Source of the DNA: Saprospiraceae bacterium
GTDB lineage: Bacteria > Bacteroidota > Bacteroidia > Chitinophagales > Saprospiraceae
DNA: 64,000 nucleotides
Direction of reading: 5' to 3'
NCBI GenBank assembly: GCA_016787525.1
Contig: JAEUUP010000136.1
Location: 1-64,000, forward strand
The notes beneath the pieces were generated by a model that did not search any database, was not told the DNA's origin, and saw only the letters and a program-made list of their open reading frames with translations. Numbering within the stretch: the stretch's first letter is position 1; every line of letters begins with the position of its first letter. This document shows positions 34,401 to 41,286 of the stretch, piece by piece. The position numbers were made by a program, and so were the translations under genes.

Positions 34401-35426
34401 GATAATGCAAAGGAGGCATTTGATAACGCAAGAGAGGTAGCTCCCCAAAAAGAACATGGTTATATTGCTTTTATACAAATGGCAATTCAAATGATAGAAT
34501 TTGAATATTCTATTTCTATTCATAAAACTGTGACTAAAGATTACACACAATTTATTAAATCAAATGTTTGGTGTAGAAATTTACTTATACAAGCGAATGA
34601 AGTAATCAATGACTATAAAGACAATAATCAAGAGTTTGAAAATCCAAAAATTAAGGAAAAACAAAATTTATTGTTAAAATTTTTTGGAGATAAGGGGAGA
34701 ATGATAGATGCTTGGCAGTCTTTACTTGATAAAAAAGAGTTTGATCAAAATTTAGTTCGCAGACAGTTGGCGTATGCTTACTTAGCTAAAAATGATTTTG
34801 ACTGGGAGAAAACAAAAGGAAAGGATATTAATAATATTTTAAAAAATATAGAAAAAAACCTACAAAACAAGGTAGAAGTTAGAGATTTACAACTTTGGTT
34901 TGAAGTCTCAAGGCGGTTGAACGCCGATGCAAATTTGCTAATACCAAAAGTGCAAGAATGGGAATTTAAAAAGCCCTCTCTCGATACAGCTTACTTTCTA
35001 ATGTGTTTATTTGGTGTACAGGCAATTGATGGGGTAAAAAGTGGAGTTAATAACTATGAAAAGTACCAAAAAGAAGTTGCTAAAAGAATAAACACATCTT
35101 ATAGTAAGGTTTTTTGTGTCGAGTGGGTAGGAACTGATAACAATAAATCAATTTTACTCAACCACAAACAGGTAGGAAAATGGATAAGAGATAACCGTTT
35201 TTTTGAAACAAGTCCTTTAAATTTGCTTAAATTAAAAGGTAGGGTAATAAAGTATCTAAGTAGAACACAAGGGTTTATTGAAGTTGAAGGCTGTGGAATT
35301 CAAGTAATGTATCAACCTGCACTATGTAACCATTTTAGTGATGATGCCCAGAAAGGAACGAGGGTTGAATTTTTTGTTGGATTTAATTATGATGGAGCAA
35401 GAGCTTTTGAAGTAAAAAATATATAG
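31500..35426 (+). CDS. SAMD9-like STAND NTPase, predicted defence protein
   Basis: 1308 residues, strikingly AT-rich compared with its neighbours. Residues 1-220: helical domain of unknown type, ending near Q-R-H-S-D-P. Residues about 225-440: a region I read as SIR2-like (W-D-F-V-F-D-F-D followed by G-L, about 265-280). A P-loop lies at about 542-552 (A-G-V-G-G-T-T-I-A-R-R), with Walker B-like L-V-I-V-D-N near 595-600. Then an ATPase helical part, TPR-like helices (about 860-1180) and a C-terminal OB-fold-like domain (last 65 residues, G-R-V-I-K-Y...Q-G-F-I). This order (SIR2-like, G-G-T-T P-loop, TPR, OB) matches the published architecture of animal SAMD9/SAMD9L and bacterial relatives. The defence role is inferred from that and from the TA-rich neighbourhood. 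Confidence 0.68.
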   Translation: MLTSQEWLKIKAELKKSIEPVFTKAGITPCVPFEQIIDIFQIIIEKEIGDNDLDDREKIGDALRVRYIQKDGNLYPTILLSLAIKLETYFKRLFKIVGEGLWTNENNQMKGQIVTFVKKHKYTHLDGEFTNANDGDAFDNKKFFKTDSNSKPIYTPVDLRGMFPFSEQFKWAYDIANSQRHSDPSISEDDLPKLITHVITCYLYVASKYAKRLSKELIHQPDTATTLSDWNIFKQHCGNFEKNQAYFLITDKLYLSTEQLSHFVNVKWDFVFDFDTKSDIDGLYASFHHSNKFPQVVNQIIHTSDDRGKITATFPDNTTFWYYGQGNEGRQKSLVPSSKIADWQTMYRRYTQDLMIEYYEKKYSFNHNPIKVIILTKDTDKLKEVVYAIKGMNLNLNIDFIFANEDNTKLLNLSNEISGKEISLPISTLLEGFRELEGQMFSSNVSNKVYLPCHSSKGNSIELPITDVISVKQYFKIIHLNILNEIDEQISDKSFYQGRTITWKELDSRYDVDRTITEKLIDAIEKPLKSNVESAIFYLTHYAGVGGTTIARRIAYQLHRKFPVLLLNEVISSYGENELIEKLVKIRQITEISPLVIVDNSNITRQQVEMLERVAGNRLVKTVFLLVESTFVEPKQEKNRFYIPSSLDKNEANRFVTRFSGEYKDKAKDFPFILTDNTPNILNPFYFGLIANENEYISIDKYVQKRIDSINENEKDLLLILSFCQIFAKGKLREVPHFIISKFLNIDEAYIRLKKHTQNHKIYDLIIETDDLSWRTIHPLIADNILKQLIGTNDTGVLNPYSLKDFAVRLIKSLRTVSDNRNEQVLELLHNLFILRGDDNTTSESEEADADFSNNLYNKKLFSKLINELDNNNNRVEVFESLTTEFPDENAHFWAHFARLHSIDKEFDKALLTIDTALNVNEKESDIYRFVHIKGMCYRTELYRLKEKCKGNKDEISKSMSQMRLYFDNAKEAFDNAREVAPQKEHGYIAFIQMAIQMIEFEYSISIHKTVTKDYTQFIKSNVWCRNLLIQANEVINDYKDNNQEFENPKIKEKQNLLLKFFGDKGRMIDAWQSLLDKKEFDQNLVRRQLAYAYLAKNDFDWEKTKGKDINNILKNIEKNLQNKVEVRDLQLWFEVSRRLNADANLLIPKVQEWEFKKPSLDTAYFLMCLFGVQAIDGVKSGVNNYEKYQKEVAKRINTSYSKVFCVEWVGTDNNKSILLNHKQVGKWIRDNRFFETSPLNLLKLKGRVIKYLSRTQGFIEVEGCGIQVMYQPALCNHFSDDAQKGTRVEFFVGFNYDGARAFEVKNI

Positions 35427-35445
35427 CTTATACAGATTATTCTAT

Positions 35446-35478
35446 AAAAAAGCGACTTCCACCAGAAGCCGCTTTTTT
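35446..35478. repeat. Cassette hairpin copy 1
   Basis: Near-palindrome with arms AAGCGACTTC and GAAGCCGCTT around a C-A-C-C-A loop, flanked by A and T runs. It is followed by ATGCCAAA and a decamer (35488). It lies between the convergent SAMD9-like and XisI genes. Confidence 0.85.
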
Positions 35479-35501
35479 ATGCCAAATACTGAGGGGTATG
35501 C

Positions 35502-35840
35502 TTACCCCACCGCAAACTCCGTCAACTCCCGATGCGCAGGTGGATAAAACGCTAAAACAATATCCTTTTTAGGAATACCCTTTTCGGTCAAAAGGTTAGC
35601 AATGCCTGTTTCAGTGTTATCTCGTTGAATCCAGATTTTACCATCTAAGATATCCACATGAAAAGCGACATTAAAAATTTGTTGATTGCCTTTCCAACCC
35701 AGCCATAAGAATTGATAGTGATGGTGCTTATCATCTGCGATGATGTAGCTTGAAATATTTTGACTCGTTTGACGAAAACGACTTTGATAATCGGTCAAAA
35801 CTTCGTTTAGTATCTTTTCGTATTTTTTTATTCTTTCCAT
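35502..35840 (-). CDS. xisI: XisI family protein
   Basis: 112 residues, matching the XisI (fdxN element excision controlling factor) family almost end to end: K-I-L-x-E-V-L-T-D-Y near the start, G-K-I-W-I-Q-R-D-x-T-E in the middle, and G-I-P-K-x-D-I-V-L-A-F-Y-P-P near the end. In Nostoc XisH and XisI act with the XisF recombinase; elsewhere they occur as a mobile pair of unknown function, common in cyanobacteria and filamentous Bacteroidota. Here the partner XisH directly upstream is cut down to 39 codons and overlaps this start. Confidence 0.9.
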   Translation of the reverse strand: MERIKKYEKILNEVLTDYQSRFRQTSQNISSYIIADDKHHHYQFLWLGWKGNQQIFNVAFHVDILDGKIWIQRDNTETGIANLLTEKGIPKKDIVLAFYPPAHRELTEFAVG

Positions 35841-35947
35841 ATCGTATCTTCATCATCAAATACAAAGAATAAAGGATCATCTGTTATCAACCATCCGTCT
35901 TTTTGAAGGGCATTTCTTACGGCTTCGTGTATTTTATCTCTTGCCAT
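35828..35947 (-). pseudogene. xisH: Truncated XisH (N-terminal 39 residues only)
   Basis: Starts M-A-R-D-K-I-H-E-A-V-R-N-A-L, then Q-K-D-G-W-L-I-T-D-D-P-L, the conserved XisH beginning, but stops after 39 codons; typical XisH is about 135-140 residues and contains a PD-(D/E)XK-like core. The fragment overlaps the XisI start by 13 bp, so an internal deletion fused the XisH head to the XisI gene. Probably non-functional as a nuclease. Confidence 0.8.
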
Positions 35948-35996
35948 AGTCGGTTTATTTTTTTTACAAAGTTATGTCCTTTTTTTTAATCAAAGT

Positions 35997-36032
35997 AAAA
36001 AAAGCGACTTCCCACCAGAAGCCGCTTTTTTT
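35997..36032. repeat. Cassette hairpin copy 2
   Basis: Arms AAGCGACTTC and GAAGCCGCTT, C-C-A-C-C-A loop, then ATGCCAAA and a decamer (36042). It lies between divergently transcribed genes, where a terminator has no obvious target. Confidence 0.85.
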
Positions 36033-36119
36033 ATGCCAAATACTGAGGGGGTGCTTTGAATTTGGGAACTTATTTTTTAAAATAGTGTTTGGTTTTTCGA
36101 TATTTACACGAGAAAGGGT

Positions 36120-36127
36120 TATATTTG
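36120..36127 (+). promoter_or_regulatory. Bacteroidota -7 element (TATATTTG)
   Basis: Fits the Bacteroidota consensus TAnnTTTG and lies 24 bp before the ATG at 36151. It supports that start over an upstream one that would place the coding region inside the hairpin. No convincing -33 element was found. Confidence 0.45.
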
Positions 36128-36150
36128 ATAAAAATTTGAAAATTATCGAC

Positions 36151-36414
36151 ATGGTAACGATAGAAACAGAAGTTCAAAAAATGGCGGATATAGAAGTTCG
36201 CTATCCGAATCAATGGGTTGTTTTAGGCAATCCTGTTTTTGACGGCATGGATGTCTTAGAAGGTGTCGTTATCGCACATCATACCGATAAACGCATTGCC
36301 AGTATGGAAGGAGGGGAACGCCGTGCGCCTTTTCAAAAAGTCACCTTGTTTTATGTCGGAAAACAGCCACCACCAAGACGAATTGGTCTTTTGCGAAGAA
36401 TAAAAGAAAACTAA
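36151..36414 (+). CDS. Small unknown protein paired with a retropepsin-like gene
   Basis: 87 residues from ATG 36151 (M-V-T-I-E-T-E-V-Q-K). The same frame is open back to 35974, but that would translate the cassette hairpin. Contains R-Y-P-N-Q-W-V-V-L and a basic tail (P-P-P-R-R-I-G). No family recognised. It ends 12 bp before the aspartic-protease gene on the same strand, so the two are probably an operon and functionally paired. Confidence 0.65.
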   Translation: MVTIETEVQKMADIEVRYPNQWVVLGNPVFDGMDVLEGVVIAHHTDKRIASMEGGERRAPFQKVTLFYVGKQPPPRRIGLLRRIKEN

Positions 36415-36426
36415 AAATCAAATATT

Positions 36427-36825
36427 ATGAGCAAAACTTACCCTTTCAAATGGCTTGACGAGTCAGAAAACCTCATTGTTGTTAACGTTGAAATCAATAA
36501 GAAAACATTACTTCGTTTTTTGCTTGATACTGGTGCTTCTGAAACGTATTTCGACAAAAATATTGTTTTGATAGAAAACATTAGCTTAAAAGAACTTGTT
36601 GAACAAGTGACTATTGAAACTGCTAATGGTTGGATTGTTACGGATGTTTTTTAAATTGACACCATTGATGTGTTTGGTTTGACACTCAAAAATCATCCTG
36701 TTCAAGTCATTGATTTTATTGCCAACGGCATTATGTCAAACTATGCAGGTATATTGGGCATGGATATTTTGACGCAAAGAAACCTTTGCTTGAATTTTGA
36801 TACACAAACTTTGACTTTTTCTTAA
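36427..36825 (+). pseudogene. Retropepsin-like aspartic protease with one in-frame stop
   Basis: The first part has the clan AA active-site motif L-L-D-T-G-A-S-E-T (about residue 36). A TAA at 36652-36654 interrupts, but the same frame continues to 36825 and supplies the expected second half: V-I-D-F-I-A, then G-I-L-G-M-D-I-L. Total would be 132 residues, normal for a single-domain bacterial retropepsin. Either a recent nonsense mutation, a sequencing error, or a truncated product of 75 residues. Confidence 0.78.
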
Positions 36826-36837
36826 AGAATTTCGAAT

Positions 36838-36874
36838 AAAAAAAAGCGGCTTCCCACCAGAAGCCGCTTTTTTT
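36838..36874. repeat. Cassette hairpin copy 3
   Basis: Perfect arms AAAGCGGCTTC and GAAGCCGCTTT around the C-C-A-C-C-A loop, then ATGCCACA and a decamer (36884). It lies between the convergent retropepsin and TPR genes. Confidence 0.88.
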
Positions 36875-36899
36875 ATGCCACATACTGAGGGGGTATCTA

Positions 36900-37457
36900 T
36901 CACTCCTCCTTAACAAGTTGAATCAATTCATACTGATTGCCGCGTGTTTTTCGGACGAGCGCACGCACCTTATTATCAAAAAACGTGCGCACCATTTCAG
37001 CCAAACCAAAATTGACGGTAATCTCTTTATTTTCAGAACCATTGACGAGCCGTATTTTATTGGTTCGAATATTCGCACTTTGTAAGTAGCCGACAAATGT
37101 AAGTGTGTCATTTTTATCTTTCAAAAGCCTTTGCTGTTTCACAAGGTCTAAGGATTCTAACAATTCTTGGTGAATATCATCGGGCGGCGAGCCAAGAAGT
37201 CCGTAAGAAATAAAAATTTCAGCTTCGCGGTATTGCTTTATATCCAACGCTAAACAAGCTGCACTGCGCATGATAATTGACCTAAAAGGCTCATTTTGAG
37301 AATCCACTAATGACAAAGCGACTTTGCGTTCTATATCAAAAGCTTTTTGATTGAGCTCAAAAGCTTTTTCAATTTCCTTATGTTGGGTAGCAACTAAGGC
37401 ATCTTGTGCGAAATTCATCGCTTCTTGATGTAGATTGAGTAACTCTGTATTTGTCAT
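36900..37457 (-). CDS. TPR-like helical protein, second gene of a two-gene unit
   Basis: 185 residues. The first 120 residues are helical with TPR-like spacing (A-M-N-F-A-Q-D-A-L, A-F-E-L-N-Q-K-A-F, Y-R-E-A-E-I-F-I-S-Y-G-L); the C-terminal 60 residues are beta-rich and basic (R-A-L-V-R-K-T-R-G). Cytoplasmic. Its start overlaps the end of the upstream gene (37454), so the two are translationally coupled. Function unknown. A decayed copy of its 3' end lies at 38179-38335. Confidence 0.75.
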   Translation of the reverse strand: MTNTELLNLHQEAMNFAQDALVATQHKEIEKAFELNQKAFDIERKVALSLVDSQNEPFRSIIMRSAACLALDIKQYREAEIFISYGLLGSPPDDIHQELLESLDLVKQQRLLKDKNDTLTFVGYLQSANIRTNKIRLVNGSENKEITVNFGLAEMVRTFFDNKVRALVRKTRGNQYELIQLVKEE

Positions 37458-37996
37458 TTTTGTAAAAATAAAGCTGATGGTTGTGAAAACTCGATGATAC
37501 TAACATACGCTGTTGCAGCGGAATTATCTGATTGATCTGTTTGTATCATTTTCTTTTTAGCTCTTGCACTCATCGTATTTGTTGTCGCTTGTTTTCTAAT
37601 ACCTGATATTTCAATCCGTAAAATTGATTGCAAAGTTAATGGATTTATTAACCAAAAATCAACTCCTTGTCCACTTCTTGATGTTTGCCAAACTCCTTTT
37701 TCAGGTAAAAGCGTATCTGCCAATAAAAGAGACAAGCACATTGCGCCATAGTCAGTTGTTCGATTGACATCTGTATGTGTATTTTGTAACACATTCGTAA
37801 AGGCTAATTGCCAAGAAATCATATAATCCTGTTCAACAATATTCGATTGAGTAGGCTCGTATTTTAGAAAAACGCCTGTTTTATGGTTTTGAGAACTCAA
37901 ACAAACCACACAACATTCTAACATCATTCCCGTAAAGTGGCTGGTAAAGCAGGTCTTAAATTTCTCATTAATATTTTCAAGATTTAGTTCTTTCAT
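37454..37996 (-). CDS. Unknown protein, possible nuclease-like, first gene of the TPR unit
   Basis: 180 residues from M-K-E-L-N; an upstream ATG at 38023 would add nine. Not assigned to a family. It has G-V-D-F-W-L and L-R-I-E-I-S-G-I-R-K about 13 residues later, an arrangement reminiscent of PD-(D/E)XK nucleases, but the catalytic Lys is not obvious, so this is weak. Four-base overlap with the TPR gene indicates an operon. Confidence 0.65.
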   Translation of the reverse strand: MKELNLENINEKFKTCFTSHFTGMMLECCVVCLSSQNHKTGVFLKYEPTQSNIVEQDYMISWQLAFTNVLQNTHTDVNRTTDYGAMCLSLLLADTLLPEKGVWQTSRSGQGVDFWLINPLTLQSILRIEISGIRKQATTNTMSARAKKKMIQTDQSDNSAATAYVSIIEFSQPSALFLQK

Positions 37997-38120
37997 AGAT
38001 AGTTGTTTTAATTTATGTAGCAAAATTAGCTTTTTCTCTAAGTTTTTGTGAAAAATTCAATTTTTCACAAAACATTAATTTCGCTTCAATGTATTTATAA
38101 ATTAATGTATTGTGCATAAG

Positions 38121-38153
38121 AAAAGCGGCTTCCCACCAGAAGCCGCTTTTTTT
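38121..38153. repeat. Cassette hairpin copy 4
   Basis: Arms AAAGCGGCTTC and GAAGCCGCTTT, then ATACACA and a decamer (38163), followed directly by the decayed TPR-gene copy. It sits upstream of both flanking intact genes. Confidence 0.88.
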
Positions 38154-38178
38154 ATACACAATACTGAGGGGGGACCTA

Positions 38179-38335
38179 TCACTCCTCCTTAACAAGTTGA
38201 ATCAATTCATATTGATTGCCGCGTGTTTTTCGGACGAGCGCACGCACGTCGTATTTTGTTGGTTCGGCTGTTTGCACTTTGTAAATAGCCAACAAATGTA
38301 ATTGTGTCGTTTGGGTCTTTCACATGCCTTTGTTG
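38179..38335 (-). pseudogene. Decayed 3' fragment of the TPR gene
   Basis: Closely matches 36900 to about 37140, including the stop codon and the preceding hairpin plus decamer, but lacks about 85 bp in the middle and drifts after about 38300. The block hairpin-decamer-TPR 3' end was therefore duplicated as a unit and then eroded. Confidence 0.85.
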
Positions 38336-38409
38336 TTAGGCTTTATCTTGAACGCTGTATTTTTTTGAAAAAAAAGAGAAAACCTCTTATCTTTACAAAA
38401 AATTAAAAC

Positions 38410-38607
38410 ATGGAAAAAGTAATAGAAGAAAAAAAAGTAAGCATTATCAATCCTGACAGTCCGACTGTCAAAGGACTGCTTAAAATGTTGCAACACAAGC
38501 GGTTACGGGAACAATTTTGGTTCGGTGAAATTACTTTTGAGGAACTTAACAAACAACTATTAGAAAAAGGTATCAACAAACAATATGAGCATCCTTCTGC
38601 CGTATAA
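38410..38607 (+). CDS. Small unknown protein upstream of the DUF6169-like gene
   Basis: 65 residues, charged (M-E-K-V-I-E-E-K-K), with F-W-F-G-E-I-T-F-E-E-L. No family recognised. Its end overlaps the start of the next gene by 23 bp, indicating coupling. A TATCTTTA stretch just upstream may be its -7 element. Confidence 0.65.
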   Translation: MEKVIEEKKVSIINPDSPTVKGLLKMLQHKRLREQFWFGEITFEELNKQLLEKGINKQYEHPSAV

Positions 38608-39055
38608 CTTTACCCATCACGACAATAAGTTTATTTTCAAAACCGATAATTCAGTCGCTTACAGTGTCGAATTCACAGACGGAGCGTACTATTTCCTAAA
38701 TTTGCCTTCTCATATTCCCGTTTTTTAGTTCAATATTAAAGTTCTAAACATTGTTGACAGCATAGGGCAACCGTATGATGAACGCATTGAACTCACGATT
38801 GTAAACATCCTTAGTACATTTTTTGAGGATAACCAAAATAGCCTCATCTATATCTGTGACAATCTCGATAATCGTCAGCAAGTGCGTTATCGAAAATTTG
38901 ATATGTGGTTTAAAAAGGGTAAGACTGATTTACTCGAAAAATACGATATTGATTTTTCAATTTACGATATTCAAATCCTCGCTTCACTTATCGTCCACGT
39001 TCAGAATCCCGATAAAGATTTATTGGTTCGTCTATTTTTTGACATCTACAAATGA
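38585..39055 (+). pseudogene. DUF6169-like protein with one in-frame stop
   Basis: The frame from ATG 38585 gives L-P-Y-N-F-T-H-H-D-N and T-D-N-S-V-A-Y-S-V-E-F, hits TAG at 38726-38728, then continues unbroken to 39055 with Y-D-E-R-I, L-I-Y-I-C-D-N, R-K-F-D-M-W-F-K-K and L-A-S-L-I-V-H-V-Q-N-P. These are features I associate with DUF6169. Total would be 156 residues. Only the single stop breaks it. A decamer (39062) begins seven bases past the end. Confidence 0.75.
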
Positions 39056-39184
39056 GATTATACTGAGGGGGGGTAAGTACCGACAAATGCTTGATTATCC
39101 ACCCAATAATCAAGCGTTTGTGGGTTTAAAAAGGGAAAAAACGAGAATACCGCTTTTAAAAATGTTTTTTTGTTAAAAAGAGTG

Positions 39185-39192
39185 TATTTTTG
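39185..39192 (+). promoter_or_regulatory. Candidate -7 element (TATTTTTG) of the VapBC-like pair
   Basis: Matches TAnnTTTG, 24 bp before the antitoxin start; the same spacing is seen at 36120. The upstream TTTG is too close to be a standard -33 element. Confidence 0.4.
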
Positions 39193-39215
39193 TTTAAATT
39201 AGAAAAAATAAAACA

Positions 39216-39545
39216 ATGATGCGTGAGCTAACAGTTAAAGTTTCTGACAATCAGTTTGATATGCTGGTCAATTTTTTGAGAACATTGCCTTATGTTCAAC
39301 TGCCATCCTCATTGAAAAAAAATGAAAATAAGGAACAAGATCCCTTGTTCGACAAACTTGTTTCAACAAAAATACCTTTTGACTTTAGCGCATTGGGCGA
39401 AATGGATAATACGCCTTTTGATATTGAAGACATTAAGAACAACTACAGTATCAAATGGGAGAACTTCAATGAAGTTGTTGCACTTTTTAAGGACATCCCA
39501 TTAGAAAATCATATTGAACAACATACTGAACTATACACGGATTAA
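39216..39545 (+). CDS. Putative antitoxin of a PIN-toxin pair
   Basis: 109 residues, acidic, with an initial strand-helix (L-T-V-K-V-S-D-N-Q-F-D-M-L) typical of small Bacteroidota antitoxins that precede PIN toxins. No clear DNA-binding fold. The toxin starts 10 bp downstream on the same strand. The antitoxin role is inferred from position and size. Confidence 0.7.
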   Translation: MMRELTVKVSDNQFDMLVNFLRTLPYVQLPSSLKKNENKEQDPLFDKLVSTKIPFDFSALGEMDNTPFDIEDIKNNYSIKWENFNEVVALFKDIPLENHIEQHTELYTD

Positions 39546-39554
39546 ACTTTTTCC

Positions 39555-40007
39555 ATGTTTTACATCTTAGATACCAATACCTTAATCTATCTGATTAGAG
39601 AAAACCCAGTTATTAGAGCCGAACTAACCAATCGCGGTATTTTTCAATCTGAAAATACCGTTTCAATTTCCATTGCATCTTTTGGAGAAATTCTGTCTTT
39701 TGCACTACAAAACAATTGGGGTGAGCGCAAAAAAAATAACCTCAAAAATTTGCTTGCGAACTTGCGTCCCATTCCAATCATTAAACGGAACTTACTGGAT
39801 GCTTATGCTGAAATTGATACTTACAGCAAAGGCAAACTCGCCGAACGTCCACTTCCAACAGGACAAACTGCCCGAAAAATGGGTAAAAATGACTTGTGGA
39901 TAGCTGCCACAACGCACCTTGCCCAAGCAACCTTAATCACAAATGATAATGATTTCGATCATTTAGAGGGTATTTATTTCTCTATTATCAAGTTGCCAAC
40001 GCAATAG
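39555..40007 (+). CDS. vapC: PIN-domain ribonuclease toxin (VapC-like)
   Basis: 150 residues, complete PIN domain: Asp 6 (I-L-D-T-N), Glu 45 (F-G-E-I-L), Asp 113 (K-N-D-L-W-I-A-A), and Asp 131/133 (T-N-D-N-D-F). These are the metal-binding acidic residues of PIN nucleases. VapC toxins cleave tRNA or rRNA and are held by the upstream antitoxin. Followed by cassette hairpin copy 5. Confidence 0.88.
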   Translation: MFYILDTNTLIYLIRENPVIRAELTNRGIFQSENTVSISIASFGEILSFALQNNWGERKKNNLKNLLANLRPIPIIKRNLLDAYAEIDTYSKGKLAERPLPTGQTARKMGKNDLWIAATTHLAQATLITNDNDFDHLEGIYFSIIKLPTQ

Positions 40008-40031
40008 CCTTATCTAACATTTTGGAACTAC

Positions 40032-40063
40032 AAAAAGCGGCTTCCCACCAGAAGCCGCTTTTT
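40032..40063. repeat. Cassette hairpin copy 5
   Basis: Perfect arms AAAGCGGCTTC and GAAGCCGCTTT. At the usual distance stands TACTAAGAAG, which differs from TACTGAGGGG only by three G-to-A changes, so the decamer has decayed here. Confidence 0.87.
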
Positions 40064-40218
40064 GCACGTACAATACTAAGAAGTTACAATCCCAAAAATT
40101 GCACCTTATAAACCTCATTAACCAACCCAAGTGGTAAGTTGCTAATGGTTTGCTTCTCGCCATTCAACCTGTGGTCTAATGGGCTTGAAAAAGGCTTTGT
40201 GCGAGTCAAAAGCTGAAG

Positions 40219-41268
40219 TTAGAAGCCGCCTTTGACCTTTTCGAGGGTAAAACCAAAAGTCGAACCGACCCCCTCAGTAGAGCGCACGTGAACGGACTGA
40301 TTGTGGGCTTCGACGATGTGTTTGACGATGGCCAAGCCGAGTCCTGTGCCGCCCACATCGCGCGAACGGCTCTTATCCACCCGATAAAAACGGTCGAAAA
40401 GGTGCTTCAAATGGTGTCGTGCGATGCCGATACCGTTGTCAGACACTTCAATCAGCACGATTTTATCCATATCGTAGAAGCTGATTTTAGTCTGTCCGTT
40501 GGGTTTACCATACTTGACGGAGTTGGCGATGAGATTGGTCAGCACTTGGCGTATTTGTTCCTTGTCGGCACGCACGCGGTAGCCGTGATTCGCCCCTTCT
40601 TTGAAGGATAGCTTGATATTTTTGGCTTTGGCTTTCAAATCCATGTCTTCAAACACTTCATTCACTAATGTTTGAATGTCAAACACCTGTAAATCGAGTG
40701 TCAATTTGCCGCTTTCGAGGCGTGAAATTTTATCCAAATCTTCGACAATTGAGTTCAAACGCTCCACATTGCGTGCGGCTTTTTGCAGATAAGTCAAATT
40801 TACTGAGGGGTCGTTCACGCCGCCATCAATCAGTGTATGCAAAAAGCCTTGGATGTTAAAAATGGGGGTTTTCAACTCATGGCTCACGTTGCCAATATAG
40901 TTGCGGCGATATTCTTCTAATTCTTTAAGCGTTTCAATCTCTTTATTTTTGTTGACCGTCCAGTTATCTACTTCGTTTTCCACATCGTCGAGCGTATCGC
41001 TGCCTAAGCTGGGAAGGATTTCGCCTTTTTTGGCATCTGATATTTTCTTGTAAATAATCTTAATGCGCCGATAGATGAAATTCTCTATCAAAAGATGAGC
41101 GATAAAGTAGCAAAGAATAAGAGTCAACAAAGGCAAAAGAATGATATTCAATGCCCTATCCATATCGGAAGGTGTGATATTGATGGCAATAACGACAATG
41201 AAAACCATCAAAGAGGTCGCAAGAGCCACATAAAAAGCGAGTTGCTTGGGTGTAGGATTCTTAAACAT
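40219..41268 (-). CDS. Sensor histidine kinase, PhoR-type
   Basis: 349 residues: two membrane segments (about 10-30 and 40-60) with almost no loop between them, a linker, HisKA with His 130 (V-S-H-E-L-K-T-P), and HATPase (N-box N-L-I-A-N-S-V-K-Y-G, D-N-G-I-G-I, G-G-T-G-L-G-L-A-I-V). With little extracytoplasmic sensor it probably senses through the membrane or a partner. It follows the response regulator by 18 bp on the minus strand. Two decamers fall inside in opposite orientation, reading S-T-E-G-V (40270) and D-P-S-V-N (40802). Confidence 0.92.
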   Translation of the reverse strand: MFKNPTPKQLAFYVALATSLMVFIVVIAINITPSDMDRALNIILLPLLTLILCYFIAHLLIENFIYRRIKIIYKKISDAKKGEILPSLGSDTLDDVENEVDNWTVNKNKEIETLKELEEYRRNYIGNVSHELKTPIFNIQGFLHTLIDGGVNDPSVNLTYLQKAARNVERLNSIVEDLDKISRLESGKLTLDLQVFDIQTLVNEVFEDMDLKAKAKNIKLSFKEGANHGYRVRADKEQIRQVLTNLIANSVKYGKPNGQTKISFYDMDKIVLIEVSDNGIGIARHHLKHLFDRFYRVDKSRSRDVGGTGLGLAIVKHIVEAHNQSVHVRSTEGVGSTFGFTLEKVKGGF

Positions 41269-41286
41269 ACATTTTGAATACTTCTA

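Noticed and set aside
35974..36150. Longer start for the small gene at 36151-36414
   Set aside because: It would translate the cassette hairpin and decamer; a -7 element at 36120 and the ATG at 36151 give a better start.
35446..40063. Integron attC sites
   Set aside because: The hairpins are short, nearly identical to each other and lack the paired R/L boxes with a GTTRRRY end; no integron integrase is present. They are noted as cassette-like only.
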